Part shown: one piece after another, positions 41,067 to 50,777 of the stretch
How the letters are laid out: the number at the start of each line of letters is the position of its first letter
How positions within the stretch are numbered: the first letter of the stretch is position 1
Source of the DNA: an uncultured Bacteroidales bacterium
GTDB lineage: Bacteria; Bacteroidota; Bacteroidia; Bacteroidales; UBA932
Direction: 5' to 3'
DNA length: 64,000 nt
Assembly (NCBI GenBank): GCA_947168065.1
Contig: CAMVKH010000002.1
Span: 124,001 to 188,000 of the forward strand
Position numbers and translations under genes: made by a program
The notes under the pieces: generated by a model
Databases searched by the model: none
The model's input: only the letters and a program-made list of their open reading frames with translations
Told to the model about the DNA's origin: nothing

Positions 41067-42743
41067 ATGAGAAAGAGTATAGTAAGGATTATTGCAATTC
41101 TCATCGCTCTCTTTGGTATCGGCTTCGGTATCGGCTGCCTGATCTCCCTCATCTCCTCGAAGGAGTCGCTGGCCGACGGAGAATACCGCGTGACCATCTG
41201 TGCCACGACGGACGTACATGGTGCCTTCTTCGATTCTTCGTATGTCGACGACAAAGCCAACCGCACGTCGATGGCCAATGTGGCTTCCTACCTGAAGGAG
41301 CTGCGCGCTTCCGGCGTGGAGCCGGTCCTGATCGATGTGGGCGACAACCTGCAGGGCGACAACGCTGCGTATTATTTCAACTACGTGGCTACCGACGTGC
41401 CGCACATCTTGCCGCGCATCATGGAATACCTGGCGTATGACGCGGTGATCGTGGGCAACCACGACCTGGAGACCGGCCATGACGTATACGACCGCATCCA
41501 GCGCGAGCTGACCGTCCCGTATATAGCCGCCAATGCGGCCCTGGACCGGGACGAGAACGGCAAGGCCGACATGGATGAAGACCCGAACAACAAGCTGGTG
41601 TCGGATTCGTATTTCCTGCCGTACTGCCTCATCGACCGCGGCGGCGTGAAAGTAGCCGTGGTCGGCATGACCAATGCCAACATCAAGAGCTGGCTCTCGT
41701 CTTCCTACTGGCACGGCATGGATTTCCAGCTGATCCACGACATCGCCCAGCCGCTGATCGACAAGATCATCGCCCGGGAACGGCCGCAGCTGGTGGTGCT
41801 GGCGGTCCACTCGGGAACGGGCACCGACCTGCCCGACCGGGAGAACGAAGCCCTGTACCTGGCTTCCTCGCTGGCCCATGTGGACCTGGTGCTCAGCGGC
41901 CATGACCACCGCCCCCTGGCCAAGGAAGTGGACAATCCGAACGGCAGCGTGGTGCTGCTCGACGAGGGCACGAAAGCCCAGTATGTCGGGCAGGCCGATT
42001 TCACCCTGCGGATCAAGAACGGAAAGCTGATCGAGCGCAATGTGGACTACAGGCTGGTTCCCATGGAGCAGTATCCTGCCGACTCCGCGTATGTGGCTGA
42101 ATTCAAGGACGATTTCCGGGCCGTCAAGGCCTTCTCGTCCCGGCCCATCGGACGGCTCGCCGACAATATCTTCCTGGCCGATGCCCTGGACGGCCCTTCC
42201 TCCTACATCAATCTCGTGCACTCGGTGCAGCTCGATGCTTCCGGCGCCGACATCTCCTTCGCCGCACCGTTGACCAGCGGCGGCGTGGTGCCCAAGGGTG
42301 TCATCGAGTTCCAGGACCTGGTCTCCATCTACCGTTTCGAGAATACGCTCTACGTGGTGGGCATGACCGGCCGGCAGGTGAAGGACTATCTGGAGTATTC
42401 CTACGACAACTGGGTGCGCCGGACCGGCGCGACCTACAACTGGGATTCTGCCGACGGCATCATCTACGAAGTGAGCCGGAGCGCGCCGAAAGGGGAGCGG
42501 GTGAGGATCCTCTCGATGAGCGACGGAACGCCCTTCGACCTCGATAAGACCTACAAGGTGGCCATGACCTCGTACCGCGCTTCCGGCGGCGGCGACCTGC
42601 TCCTGCTGGGAGCGGGCGTGCATCCGGATTCGCTGGTGGTCTATGAGAAGATGAAGGATATCCGCTCGATGGTGGGCGATTACATCGCCGGTCAGGAAGA
42701 AATTGTTCCAATGGTATCATCCAATTGGAAATTTGTAAAATAA
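41067..42743 (+). CDS. Bifunctional metallophosphatase/5'-nucleotidase
   Basis: ICATTDVHGAFFD; DVGDNLQGD; VGNHDLETGHDVYD; SGHDHRPLAKE. Confidence 0.92.
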   Translation: MRKSIVRIIAILIALFGIGFGIGCLISLISSKESLADGEYRVTICATTDVHGAFFDSSYVDDKANRTSMANVASYLKELRASGVEPVLIDVGDNLQGDNAAYYFNYVATDVPHILPRIMEYLAYDAVIVGNHDLETGHDVYDRIQRELTVPYIAANAALDRDENGKADMDEDPNNKLVSDSYFLPYCLIDRGGVKVAVVGMTNANIKSWLSSSYWHGMDFQLIHDIAQPLIDKIIARERPQLVVLAVHSGTGTDLPDRENEALYLASSLAHVDLVLSGHDHRPLAKEVDNPNGSVVLLDEGTKAQYVGQADFTLRIKNGKLIERNVDYRLVPMEQYPADSAYVAEFKDDFRAVKAFSSRPIGRLADNIFLADALDGPSSYINLVHSVQLDASGADISFAAPLTSGGVVPKGVIEFQDLVSIYRFENTLYVVGMTGRQVKDYLEYSYDNWVRRTGATYNWDSADGIIYEVSRSAPKGERVRILSMSDGTPFDLDKTYKVAMTSYRASGGGDLLLLGAGVHPDSLVVYEKMKDIRSMVGDYIAGQEEIVPMVSSNWKFVK

Positions 42744-42755
42744 TACTTAACTTTG
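42725..42755 (+). promoter_or_regulatory. Bacteroidetes promoter for zapB-zapA (TTG-N20-TAACTTTG)
   Basis: TTG 42725-42727, 20-nt spacer, TAACTTTG 42748-42755; straddles the upstream gene's stop codon. Confidence 0.6.
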
Positions 42756-42772
42756 TACGAATATTTTTCGTT

Positions 42773-43057
42773 ATGGAACAAGATCTCGCCGTCCGGTTGA
42801 AAAGCAAAGTGGAAGAGTTGATTTCCCGCTATGAATCACTCGCCACGGAAAATGCCGGGCTGCGGGCTTCGCTGGCCAAAAGCGAAAGTGACAACCAGAA
42901 AAAAGAACAACGAATTAAAGAATTAGAAAAAAAAATAGATAGCTTACGATTGAAGGATGCATTCCTGGGAACGGCCGTAGACCGGACGCAAGCCAAGAAG
43001 AAAGTGGCCAGATTGATGAAAGAAATTGATGCGTGCGTAAGTTTGCTGAACGAGTGA
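42773..43057 (+). CDS. Small coiled-coil protein (ZapB-like)
   Basis: MEQDLAVRLKSKVEELISRYESLATENAGLRASLAKSE..., immediately upstream of zapA. Track start 42725 is a TTG inside the promoter. Confidence 0.7.
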   Translation: MEQDLAVRLKSKVEELISRYESLATENAGLRASLAKSESDNQKKEQRIKELEKKIDSLRLKDAFLGTAVDRTQAKKKVARLMKEIDACVSLLNE

Positions 43058-43061
43058 GGCG

Positions 43062-43349
43062 ATGAAACAACAGATCACATTGAGAATTGCCGGAAAGGAA
43101 ACGGTCCACATGGTGGATCCGGAGCGGGAGGAGATTATCCGCCGCGCCGCGAAACGGATTAATGAGGAGATTGACTCGCTCCGCTTCGATTTCCGGGATC
43201 AGGATATGAGCGATGTGTTGAGCATGATTCTCCTGTCCGAGGAGACGCGTCTGCTTGAGCTTGAAGCCAGGAGTTCAAAAGAAACCAACAGCGTGCTGCA
43301 GCGCCTGGGCGACCTGGATGCGGCACTGGGAGAATACCTTAGCCGTTAG
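43062..43349 (+). CDS. zapA: Cell division protein ZapA
   Basis: KQQITLRIAGKETVHMVDPEREEIIRRAAKRINEEID. Confidence 0.85.
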   Translation: MKQQITLRIAGKETVHMVDPEREEIIRRAAKRINEEIDSLRFDFRDQDMSDVLSMILLSEETRLLELEARSSKETNSVLQRLGDLDAALGEYLSR

Positions 43350-43381
43350 TCCTGCTCTTTGCCAAAATCAACACTATAACT

Positions 43382-43531
43382 CAAACCGAGCCTACTCGGT
43401 CGTCAAAGACAGGCCTGGGTGACCCTCCGGGGGATTCTGTTTCGACAGGACGTTGGAAGTCTGCGATAGGGCCGGAGCTCAAATCTTGTATTTCAAGATT
43501 TTCGAACAGACCAGGACTGACGGCTTTTTTC
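43382..43531 (+). ncRNA. Structured ncRNA between zapA and rny, probable 6S-like RNA
   Basis: No ORF. Hairpin ACCGAG-CCTA-CTCGGT (43385-43400). Closing CGTCA/TGACG (43401-05/43518-22) and CCTGG/CCAGG (43414-18/43511-15). TCTGTTTCGA/TCGAACAGA (43436-45/43502-10). AATCTTG-TATTT-CAAGATT (43482-43500). T6 run 43525-43530. 6S RNA is commonly adjacent to zapA in other bacteria. Confidence 0.6.
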
Positions 43532-43583
43532 CTTCGACCGTAAGTATTGCGTGAAACCTTAAACCACTCAATATATTACGATC

Positions 43584-45128
43584 ATGTCAACTGCATTAGT
43601 AATCATCGTAACAGCACTTATCTCTGCGGGCCTGGGTGTCCTCGGTACCCTGCTCGTCAGGAACGTCATACTGAAGGGAAAGCGCGACGATATTCTCAAG
43701 AACGCGCAGGCCGAAGGTGAAGCCATCAAGAAAGAAAAGATCTTCCAGGCCAAGGAAAAATTCCTCCAGCTCAAGAGCGAACATGAAGCTTACATCAACG
43801 ACCGGAACGCGCAGGCCCTCCAGATGGAGAACAAGCTCAAGCAGCGCGAGATCAGCCTGAACCAGCAGAACTCCGAACTGGGACGCAAACAGAAGGAAGT
43901 CGAAGCCATCCGTGAAAACCTCAAGGGCCAGATGGATATCGTGGCCAAGAAGCAGGAAGAATACGAAAAGCTGCGCGGCAAGGTGATAGAGAAGCTCGAA
44001 GAAGTGGCCGGCATGACGGCCGCCGACGCCAAGAACCAGCTGGTCGAGAACATGAAGGCGGAAGCGCGCACCGAAGCCATGTCCTATGTCAACGAGGTGA
44101 TGGATGAAGCCCGCCTGAATGCCGCCAAGGAGGCCAAGCGCATCGTGATCAACACCATCCAGCGCACGGCGCCCGAGACGGCCATCGAAAACGCCGTCAC
44201 GGTCTTCAACATCGAGAACGACGAGATCAAGGGTCGCATCATCGGCCGAGAGGGCCGCAACATCCGCGCCCTGGAAGCTGCCACGGGCGTGGAGATCGTG
44301 GTCGACGACACGCCGGAGGCCATCCTGCTTTCCTCCTTCGACCCAGTTCGCCGCGAAGTGGCGCGCCTGGCGCTGCACCAGCTCGTGGCCGACGGCCGCA
44401 TCCACCCCGCCCGCATCGAGGAAGTGGTGGAGAAAGTGAGCAAGCAGCTCGACGACGAGATCATGGAAACCGGCAAGCGCACCTGCATCGACCTGGGTAT
44501 CCACGGCCTGAACGTGGAGCTGGTCCGGCTGGTGGGCCGCATGAAATACCGCAGCTCCTACGGCCAGAACCTGCTGCAGCACGCCCGCGAGGTGGCCAAC
44601 ATCTGTGCGACTATGGCCTCCGAGCTGGGCCTCAATACCAAGGCTGCCAAACGTGCCGGCCTGCTGCACGACATCGGCAAGGTCTGTGAGGAAGATCCTG
44701 AACTCCCGCACGCACTCCTCGGCATGAAGGTGGCGGAGAAATACAAAGAGAAACCCGACATCTGCAACGCCATCGGCGCGCACCACGAAGAGATCGAGAT
44801 GACTACGCTCATCGCCCCGCTGGTGCTGGTGGCCGACGCCATTTCCGGTGCCCGTCCGGGTGCCCGTCGCGAGGTCATCGAATCGTACATCAAACGCCTC
44901 AAGGACATGGAAGGCATTGCCCTGTCGCATCCGGGCGTCACCAAGACCTACGCCATCCAGGCCGGCCGCGAACTCCGCGTCATCGTGGGTGCGGAGAGCG
45001 TGACCGACCAGCAGTGCGAGGAACTCTCCACCGAGATCGCCCGCAAAATCCAGGATGAGATGACCTATCCGGGCCAGATCAAGATTACCGTGATCCGGGA
45101 GACCCGGGCCGTCGCATTCGCCAAATAA
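43584..45128 (+). CDS. rny: Ribonuclease Y
   Basis: N-terminal TM + coiled coil; [32 protein letters not shown] (KH), [22 protein letters not shown] (HD). Confidence 0.97.
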   Translation: MSTALVIIVTALISAGLGVLGTLLVRNVILKGKRDDILKNAQAEGEAIKKEKIFQAKEKFLQLKSEHEAYINDRNAQALQMENKLKQREISLNQQNSELGRKQKEVEAIRENLKGQMDIVAKKQEEYEKLRGKVIEKLEEVAGMTAADAKNQLVENMKAEARTEAMSYVNEVMDEARLNAAKEAKRIVINTIQRTAPETAIENAVTVFNIENDEIKGRIIGREGRNIRALEAATGVEIVVDDTPEAILLSSFDPVRREVARLALHQLVADGRIHPARIEEVVEKVSKQLDDEIMETGKRTCIDLGIHGLNVELVRLVGRMKYRSSYGQNLLQHAREVANICATMASELGLNTKAAKRAGLLHDIGKVCEEDPELPHALLGMKVAEKYKEKPDICNAIGAHHEEIEMTTLIAPLVLVADAISGARPGARREVIESYIKRLKDMEGIALSHPGVTKTYAIQAGRELRVIVGAESVTDQQCEELSTEIARKIQDEMTYPGQIKITVIRETRAVAFAK

Positions 45129-45137
45129 GTGTCCGCC

Positions 45138-45431
45138 ATGGATAAGAAGATTGACATCGAGATCAAGCCCGAGGTGGCGCAGGGACGCTACGCCAACCTG
45201 GCCATCATCACCCACTCTTCGAGCGAATTCATCCTCGACTTCGCGCAGAACATGCCGGGCATGCCCAAGATGCAGGTGGGGAGCCGTATCATCATGACGC
45301 CGGAGCACGCGAAGCGCCTGCTGGGCGCCCTGACCGAGAACATCCGGAAATACGAAAGCCAGTTCGGCGAGATCCGTCTGCCGATGAACCCGATGATGAT
45401 GCCTCCGCTCAAATCCGACGCCGAGGCCTGA
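45138..45431 (+). CDS. DUF3467 family protein
   Basis: KIDIEIKPEVAQGRYANLAIITHSSSEFILDFAQNMPGMPKMQVGSRIIMTPEHAKRLLGAL (GTG 45129 is an alternative start). Confidence 0.85.
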   Translation: MDKKIDIEIKPEVAQGRYANLAIITHSSSEFILDFAQNMPGMPKMQVGSRIIMTPEHAKRLLGALTENIRKYESQFGEIRLPMNPMMMPPLKSDAEA

Positions 45432-45458
45432 CGTAAAACCAAAACCTACATAGCAAAT

Positions 45459-47105
45459 ATGAGCAAGTACCCGCATTATCTGGAAAGACTGCAGGCGGCT
45501 ACCCGCAAGTTCTGGGACAAGCCGGCCCTCAACAATATCGGTGGCGAGACGTTCAACTACGCCCAGATGGCCACGCAGATCGAGAAATTCCATCTCGTAT
45601 TCGAGAAACTGGGCTTCCAGAAAGGCGACCGTATCGCCATCTGCGCCCAGAACGGTGCCCGCTGGGGCATGGCGTACCTGGCCGTCAATACCTACGAGAC
45701 GGTGATCGTGCCCATCCTGGCCGATTTCACCCCTGATAGCGTCAATCACCTGGTCAACCATTCCGAGAGCATTGCCTTGTTCACCAACGAGGCCAAATGG
45801 AAGAAGCTCGACATCGCGAAGATGCCGCTCCTGAAGCTGGCCGTCGACGTGGATACCTGGGAGCCGCTTTGGACGGCCGACGACAAGGTGAAGGAGGTCT
45901 ATGGCCAGATGGACGCCCTGTTCGCGGCCAAATACCCGAACGGATACGGTCCCGACGACGTCGTCTTCCCGACCGACAACTGGGACAATCTGTCGACCAT
46001 CAACTATACGTCCGGCTCGACAGGCGACCCGAAGGGCGTGATGCTGACCTACCGGAACTTCTCCGCCAACGTGGACTACAGTCAGCGTAACGTGCCGGCC
46101 GGCGACAAGATGGTCTCCATGCTTCCGATGGCGCACATGTACGGACTGGTGATCGAGTTCATCTATCCGCTCTGCAACGGCACGTCCATCTACTGGCTGG
46201 GCAAGACGCCTACGCCGGCGGCCCTGCTGAAGGCCTTCGCCGATGTGAAGCCCTATCTGCTGATCACCGTTCCGCTGGTGATGGAGAAGATCTACAAGTC
46301 GAAAGTGAAGCCGACGCTCGACAAGCCGGCTATTAAATTTTTACTGAAGGTACCTGGTGTCAATAACCTCATTTACAAGAAGGTAAAAGATGGCCTCGTA
46401 CAGGCGTTCGGCGGCAATGTCCAGGAGTTCATCATGGGCGGTGCGGCGCTGAACCCCGAAGTGGAGAAGCTGTTCAAGCGCATCAAGTTCCCGTATCTGG
46501 TGGGCTATGGCATGACCGAGGCCTGCCCGCTGCTGGCCTATGAGCACTGGACGAAATATGTGGCCGGCTCCTGCGGCAAGTGTGTCGACGTGGCCGAGGT
46601 GCGCATCGATTCGGAGGATCCCCAGCATGTGGTGGGCGAGATCCAGGCACGCGGCGAGAACATCATGATCGGCTACTACAAGAACGAGGAAGCGACGAAG
46701 AACGCCTTTACCGACGACGGCTGGCTGAAGACCGGCGACCTGGGCATCATTGACGCCGAGGGCAACATCTTTATCCGTGGCCGTTCGAAGAACATGATTC
46801 TGGGCCCGTCCGGCCAGAACATCTATCCGGAGGAGATCGAGGCCATCGTCAACAACCAGGAATATGTTGTCGAGAGCGTGGTGGTCGACCGTGGCGGCAA
46901 GCTGGTCGCGCTGGTCTTCCTCGATGAGCAGGCCATCGCCAAGGCCCTCCTCGACGTCGAGGCCCGCAGCGACATTCCCGAGAACATCCGCGCCGGCGCC
47001 AACCGTCAGCTCCCCAATTACAGCCAGATTTCGAAAGTCGAGCTTCAGGCCCAGCCTTTCGAAAAGACGCCGAAGATGTCCATCAAGCGCTTCCTCTACA
47101 AATAG
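45459..47105 (+). CDS. AMP-binding protein / long-chain fatty acid-CoA ligase
   Basis: INYTSGSTGDPKGVMLTY; VGYGMTEACPLLAY; WLKTGDLGIIDAEGNIFIRGR. Confidence 0.94.
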   Translation: MSKYPHYLERLQAATRKFWDKPALNNIGGETFNYAQMATQIEKFHLVFEKLGFQKGDRIAICAQNGARWGMAYLAVNTYETVIVPILADFTPDSVNHLVNHSESIALFTNEAKWKKLDIAKMPLLKLAVDVDTWEPLWTADDKVKEVYGQMDALFAAKYPNGYGPDDVVFPTDNWDNLSTINYTSGSTGDPKGVMLTYRNFSANVDYSQRNVPAGDKMVSMLPMAHMYGLVIEFIYPLCNGTSIYWLGKTPTPAALLKAFADVKPYLLITVPLVMEKIYKSKVKPTLDKPAIKFLLKVPGVNNLIYKKVKDGLVQAFGGNVQEFIMGGAALNPEVEKLFKRIKFPYLVGYGMTEACPLLAYEHWTKYVAGSCGKCVDVAEVRIDSEDPQHVVGEIQARGENIMIGYYKNEEATKNAFTDDGWLKTGDLGIIDAEGNIFIRGRSKNMILGPSGQNIYPEEIEAIVNNQEYVVESVVVDRGGKLVALVFLDEQAIAKALLDVEARSDIPENIRAGANRQLPNYSQISKVELQAQPFEKTPKMSIKRFLYK

Positions 47106-47121
47106 AAGCGTATCTGCCGTC

Positions 47122-47142
47122 ATTCCGGGTCAGTCCCGGAAT
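47122..47142. repeat. Dispersed palindromic repeat (ATTCCGGG-TCAGT-CCCGGAAT)
   Basis: Perfect 8-bp stem; same family as 3896-3920. Confidence 0.75.
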
Positions 47143-47155
47143 CTTACATCGTCAT

Positions 47156-47181
47156 GCCCGGCTTAGGCCGGGCTTTTTTTT
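47156..47181 (+). terminator. Intrinsic terminator downstream of AMP-binding ligase
   Basis: GCCCGGC-TTAG-GCCGGGC followed by 8 T. Confidence 0.9.
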
Positions 47182-47869
47182 ATGCTTTTTGGGAATGCTT
47201 CCTGCTGTTGTTCTGCCGATAACGCTTGTTGGCAGTTTCCAGGTAATATTTTAGATCGTCATTCTTCAAGATGGCATCCCGGAAGCGTTCGAACCACTCG
47301 GCAAAACTCTCCAGCGTCTCTCCCACGAAGAAATCCTCATCCAGTTCACGTTCATAAGTGCCACCGCCGGAGTTGCTGGCCGCCCAGCCGGAGCATACGT
47401 CGTCATAGAAACGATAGGGCTTCCCTTCTTCATTGAAGCGGATCTCCAGCCGGGTGCTGGTATCGTGTTCTTCGTCTCTTGTCCACCCCACGACGATATC
47501 TGCGTGACGGAACGCGAGGCCGTTCTCCTGGGCAAAGCGCTCCCCATAGCTGTCATACCATCCTCTGATGAGCACGTTCCTCTGCTGCAGCATGGCCTTC
47601 AACTTCGGCGTTACCGCAATGGACCGGAGGGTATAAGGGATCACTAAATACTTCAGGTTCGGGAATCCTTCCAGGAAACCGGCTTCCACCCCGGTAATTC
47701 CCTTGTCGAATTCCACTCCCACATATTCCTCCGTCCATCGGCGGCCCTTCCCCTGATCGTATTTGACATCCAGGTCCCTTTCACAAACCTTTCCTTCTCC
47801 GAGCACTTTCAGAGGCCGCCCCCAGGTGAAACTGTATTCGATTTTTGGGTTATATAACGAGAAATTCAT
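47180..47869 (-). CDS. Uncharacterised protein (leucine-rich-repeat-like segment)
   Basis: 229 aa; FDKGITGVEAGFLEGFPNLKYLVIPYTLRSIAVTPKLKAML resembles a single LRR unit; no other motif recognised. Confidence 0.6.
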   Translation of the reverse strand: MNFSLYNPKIEYSFTWGRPLKVLGEGKVCERDLDVKYDQGKGRRWTEEYVGVEFDKGITGVEAGFLEGFPNLKYLVIPYTLRSIAVTPKLKAMLQQRNVLIRGWYDSYGERFAQENGLAFRHADIVVGWTRDEEHDTSTRLEIRFNEEGKPYRFYDDVCSGWAASNSGGGTYERELDEDFFVGETLESFAEWFERFRDAILKNDDLKYYLETANKRYRQNNSRKHSQKA

Positions 47870-47884
47870 GATAAGGAACTGTGT

Positions 47885-49300
47885 TTAATGCTTCACACAG
47901 CGATAGGAGGCGAGAATGCTGTTGAGGGGGTTGGCCGGGTCTTTCCAATGGAGGCTGAAGATGACATTGCCCGATGCGTCGGCCTCGGTGACCAGGCGGT
48001 GGGAAGGGTCTGCGTTACCGGGGATGCCCCAGCCGGCAATGATGTGGCCGTCGCTGAAGGTGAGGGCGCCACAAGCCCGGGAATAGTAGTCGTCATCCAT
48101 CAGTTTCCGGCTTCCGGAGACCGCGCCGGTCTGGAGGTCGACGTCCAATTGCAGGAGCGTCGTGGTGTTGGTCCCGTTGCCGTTGTTGAAGAGCGTGAGG
48201 CTGCTGTCGTCCGCATGCCAGCGGGCGTAGTGCTGGCCGTGGAAGTCGAAGTCCTGACCAGGTTTCCAGCCATTGACGGTCCAGAGGATCTCACCTGACT
48301 TGCGGTCGATTTTGGCCACGCTGCTGAGGTGCCGGAAAGAGCAGAGCAGGTGACCGTCGGGCAGCACGTCCACGGAGTTGATGTGGACATAATCTGCACC
48401 TGCAGCCTGCGCGAAGATGGGATCCTGCCACCCGGTCAGCTCCGGATAGTCGGTGCTCCACCAGTCGAAGACCACCCTGCCGCGCCGGACTTCCTGAATG
48501 TAGGCGGCATGGAGCGTCTCTCCGTCGACTTCGCGGTCGAGGTAGCTCAGCAGGATGTAGTGGTGGGGATTGAAGAAATAGAAGTCGTGACCGTCCGGCG
48601 GGAAGTCCTTCCTGACATGCCTGGCGGCTTCCAGGCGGATCTCGGCGATTGGGTTGTAATGCTCGTCGAGCAGGATGCGGACGCCCGGGTTGTGGCCGGC
48701 AAATACCCAGGACTCATACTTGGGATCGAGCGCATGGTAGCTGTAGTAAACCTTTCCGTCATCACCCACATGCTTCTGGAAATCCCACCAGCCGGTGTTG
48801 TCGTCGCTCCCGCTGATGGCGTGGGGTTCATAGCGGTAATAAAGCAGCCGGCCCTCGTTGTCGTATTTCTCGATCAGGCGGAGATAGACGAACGATAGGT
48901 AGAAGTCGCCGGGCGCGGTGGCCGTTCCCGTCGACACGGTCTCCGGCACCTGGGAATGGAGCGTACGCAGGAAGAGCGTCCCGCTTTCGCCCAGCATCGA
49001 CCATTCCAGGGTCAGGAACGCGTCCTTCGCGATCCGCTCCACGGGTACCTTCGCCTTGCCGTATTTCAGCGGCATGCCGTTGACGGAGAGGCGGGAGAAC
49101 AGCGCGTAGGAGGACACCTGCAATGTCGCCTCAAACTCGGTGGAGAGCGTCACCAGATCGATGGTGTCGCAGACGGTCCCGTCGGCAGTGTAGGACACAC
49201 CGTTGACCGTGATTTGAAAAGGGGTTGACGGAATGCCTTCGCAGGCGGCGATCAGAACCGCCAGGGCGGCCCAGACAAGCAAACTGAAGGATTTATTCAT
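47885..49300 (-). CDS. Arylsulfotransferase (ASST)-family lipoprotein
   Basis: Lipoprotein signal MNKSFSLLVWAALAVLIAAC; DYVHINSVDVLPDGHLLCSFRHLSSVAKIDRKSGEILWTVNG; HGQHYARWHADDSSLTLFNNGNG. Start reassigned to 49300. Confidence 0.8.
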   Translation of the reverse strand: MNKSFSLLVWAALAVLIAACEGIPSTPFQITVNGVSYTADGTVCDTIDLVTLSTEFEATLQVSSYALFSRLSVNGMPLKYGKAKVPVERIAKDAFLTLEWSMLGESGTLFLRTLHSQVPETVSTGTATAPGDFYLSFVYLRLIEKYDNEGRLLYYRYEPHAISGSDDNTGWWDFQKHVGDDGKVYYSYHALDPKYESWVFAGHNPGVRILLDEHYNPIAEIRLEAARHVRKDFPPDGHDFYFFNPHHYILLSYLDREVDGETLHAAYIQEVRRGRVVFDWWSTDYPELTGWQDPIFAQAAGADYVHINSVDVLPDGHLLCSFRHLSSVAKIDRKSGEILWTVNGWKPGQDFDFHGQHYARWHADDSSLTLFNNGNGTNTTTLLQLDVDLQTGAVSGSRKLMDDDYYSRACGALTFSDGHIIAGWGIPGNADPSHRLVTEADASGNVIFSLHWKDPANPLNSILASYRCVKH

Positions 49301-49553
49301 GATGGGCAGGGATATAGCGGAAGGAGACTTTGTATTGCGGCTCTCCGTCCCGGTTAGTGTAGAAATAGATTTCATCGACTTCGATGCGCTCCTCTTCGTG
49401 GAGCTGGTACAAGTCAGGAAAGTGCTCCTGAAGGATGGCCATCATCTGTTCATGGTCGGTGATGACGGTGGCGTCCCGCGGTATCATGGCTCCGCAGGAG
49501 GCCGCTGCGACCAGCAGCCATCCGGTCAGGAAGGAGGTCAGGATCTTTTTCAT
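49293..49553 (-). CDS. Small lipoprotein of unknown function (86 aa)
   Basis: MKKILTSFLTGWLLVAAASCGAMIPRDATVITDHEQMMAILQEHFPD...; overlaps hutI stop (ATGA) and the ASST start. Confidence 0.65.
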   Translation of the reverse strand: MKKILTSFLTGWLLVAAASCGAMIPRDATVITDHEQMMAILQEHFPDLYQLHEEERIEVDEIYFYTNRDGEPQYKVSFRYIPAHHE

Positions 49554-50773
49554 CGGATGGCTTTTCCTTGCAGGTACACTTGCCGGATATACGGCGTATG
49601 GTGGAGATAGGGGATTTTCGTCAGGTTCCAGCCAGGCTGGGTCAGGATGAGGTCGGCGCGCTTGCCGGCCGTGATGGAGCCGCACTGGTCGCTGACGCCC
49701 ATCGCGTAGGCGCTGTTGAGCGTTACGGCGTTGAAAGCCTGGGCCGGCGTGAGCCGCATGCGTATGCAGCCCAGAGCCCAGATCCAGCGCATGTCGCCCG
49801 CCGGCGAGGAACCGGGGTTGTAGTCGGAGGCCAGGGCAAGGCCCAGCCCGGCGGAGATATAGTCTTTCGCCGGACCGTCGGGAATGCGCAGGAAGAAGGC
49901 CGAACCGGGGAGGAAGGTCGGCATCGTCTCCGTGCCGCGCAACGCTTCGATTTCGGCCGCCCCCGATTTCTCCAGATGGTCGACCGACAGGGCGCCATAC
50001 TTGACGCCCACCTGCACGCCGCCGCTGACGGCCAGCTGATTGGCATGGATCTTCGGCCGCAGTCCGGCCCGCAGCCCGGCTTCCAGCACGCGGGCGGCAT
50101 CCTCGACCGTAAAGAAGCCCTGCTCGCAGAAGATGTCCACGAAATCAGCGTAGCGCGCTGCGTCCGGCATCATCCGGCAGACCGCGTCGACATACGCTTC
50201 GTGCGTATAGCCGCGTCCCACGGCATGCGCGCCCAGGAAGGTGCTGCGGATCAAGGCGGGGGAGGCCGCCTTGATGCGGTCGATCACCCGCAGCATTTTC
50301 AGCTCGTCCACCGGATTGAGGCCGTAGCCGCTCTTGATCTCGATGGCGCCGGTGCCTTGCGCGACCATTTCGTCCACCCGCTCCATGGACTGCCGGAAGA
50401 GTTCCTCTTCGGGCGTCTGGTGCAGCAGCGCGGCCGAATTGAGGATGCCGCCGCCGCGGGCGGCGATCTCCTCATAGCTGAGCCCGTTGATCTTGTCGAG
50501 AAATTCCCCGTCGCGGCAGCCGGCGTAGACGATGTGCGTATGGCTGTCGCAGAAAGCCGGCATCAGCAGGCCGCCGGCGCAGTCGACCGTCTCGTCGACG
50601 CCCTCCGGCAGCGGTTGGGAAGGACCGCCGAAGGCGGCAATCTGCCCATCGTCGGTCAGCAGCCAGGCGTCGGCCAGCGTGGCGACCTCGTCCATGGCAG
50701 CGCCTTCCTTGCGGCGGATGTCTGCGGGAACGATGCCCGCCAGCAGCCCGATGTTGCGGAACAGCCTTCTCAT
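49550..50773 (-). CDS. hutI: Imidazolonepropionase
   Basis: LLMPAFCDSHTHIVYAGCRDGEF; IEIKSGYGLN; KIHANQLAVSGGVQVG; ASDYNPGSSP. Confidence 0.96.
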   Translation of the reverse strand: MRRLFRNIGLLAGIVPADIRRKEGAAMDEVATLADAWLLTDDGQIAAFGGPSQPLPEGVDETVDCAGGLLMPAFCDSHTHIVYAGCRDGEFLDKINGLSYEEIAARGGGILNSAALLHQTPEEELFRQSMERVDEMVAQGTGAIEIKSGYGLNPVDELKMLRVIDRIKAASPALIRSTFLGAHAVGRGYTHEAYVDAVCRMMPDAARYADFVDIFCEQGFFTVEDAARVLEAGLRAGLRPKIHANQLAVSGGVQVGVKYGALSVDHLEKSGAAEIEALRGTETMPTFLPGSAFFLRIPDGPAKDYISAGLGLALASDYNPGSSPAGDMRWIWALGCIRMRLTPAQAFNAVTLNSAYAMGVSDQCGSITAGKRADLILTQPGWNLTKIPYLHHTPYIRQVYLQGKAIR

Positions 50774-50777
50774 GACG

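Noticed and set aside
43431-43460. tmRNA-like 5' segment (GGGGATTCTGTTTCGACAGG)
   Set aside because: No tag-peptide ORF, no tRNA-like acceptor/T-arm or CCA end within the expected distance; the transcript appears to end at the T6 run near 43530.
43596-46136. 846-aa minus-strand ORF
   Set aside because: Antisense to rny, DUF3467 and AMP-ligase genes with clear family motifs; shadow-ORF composition.
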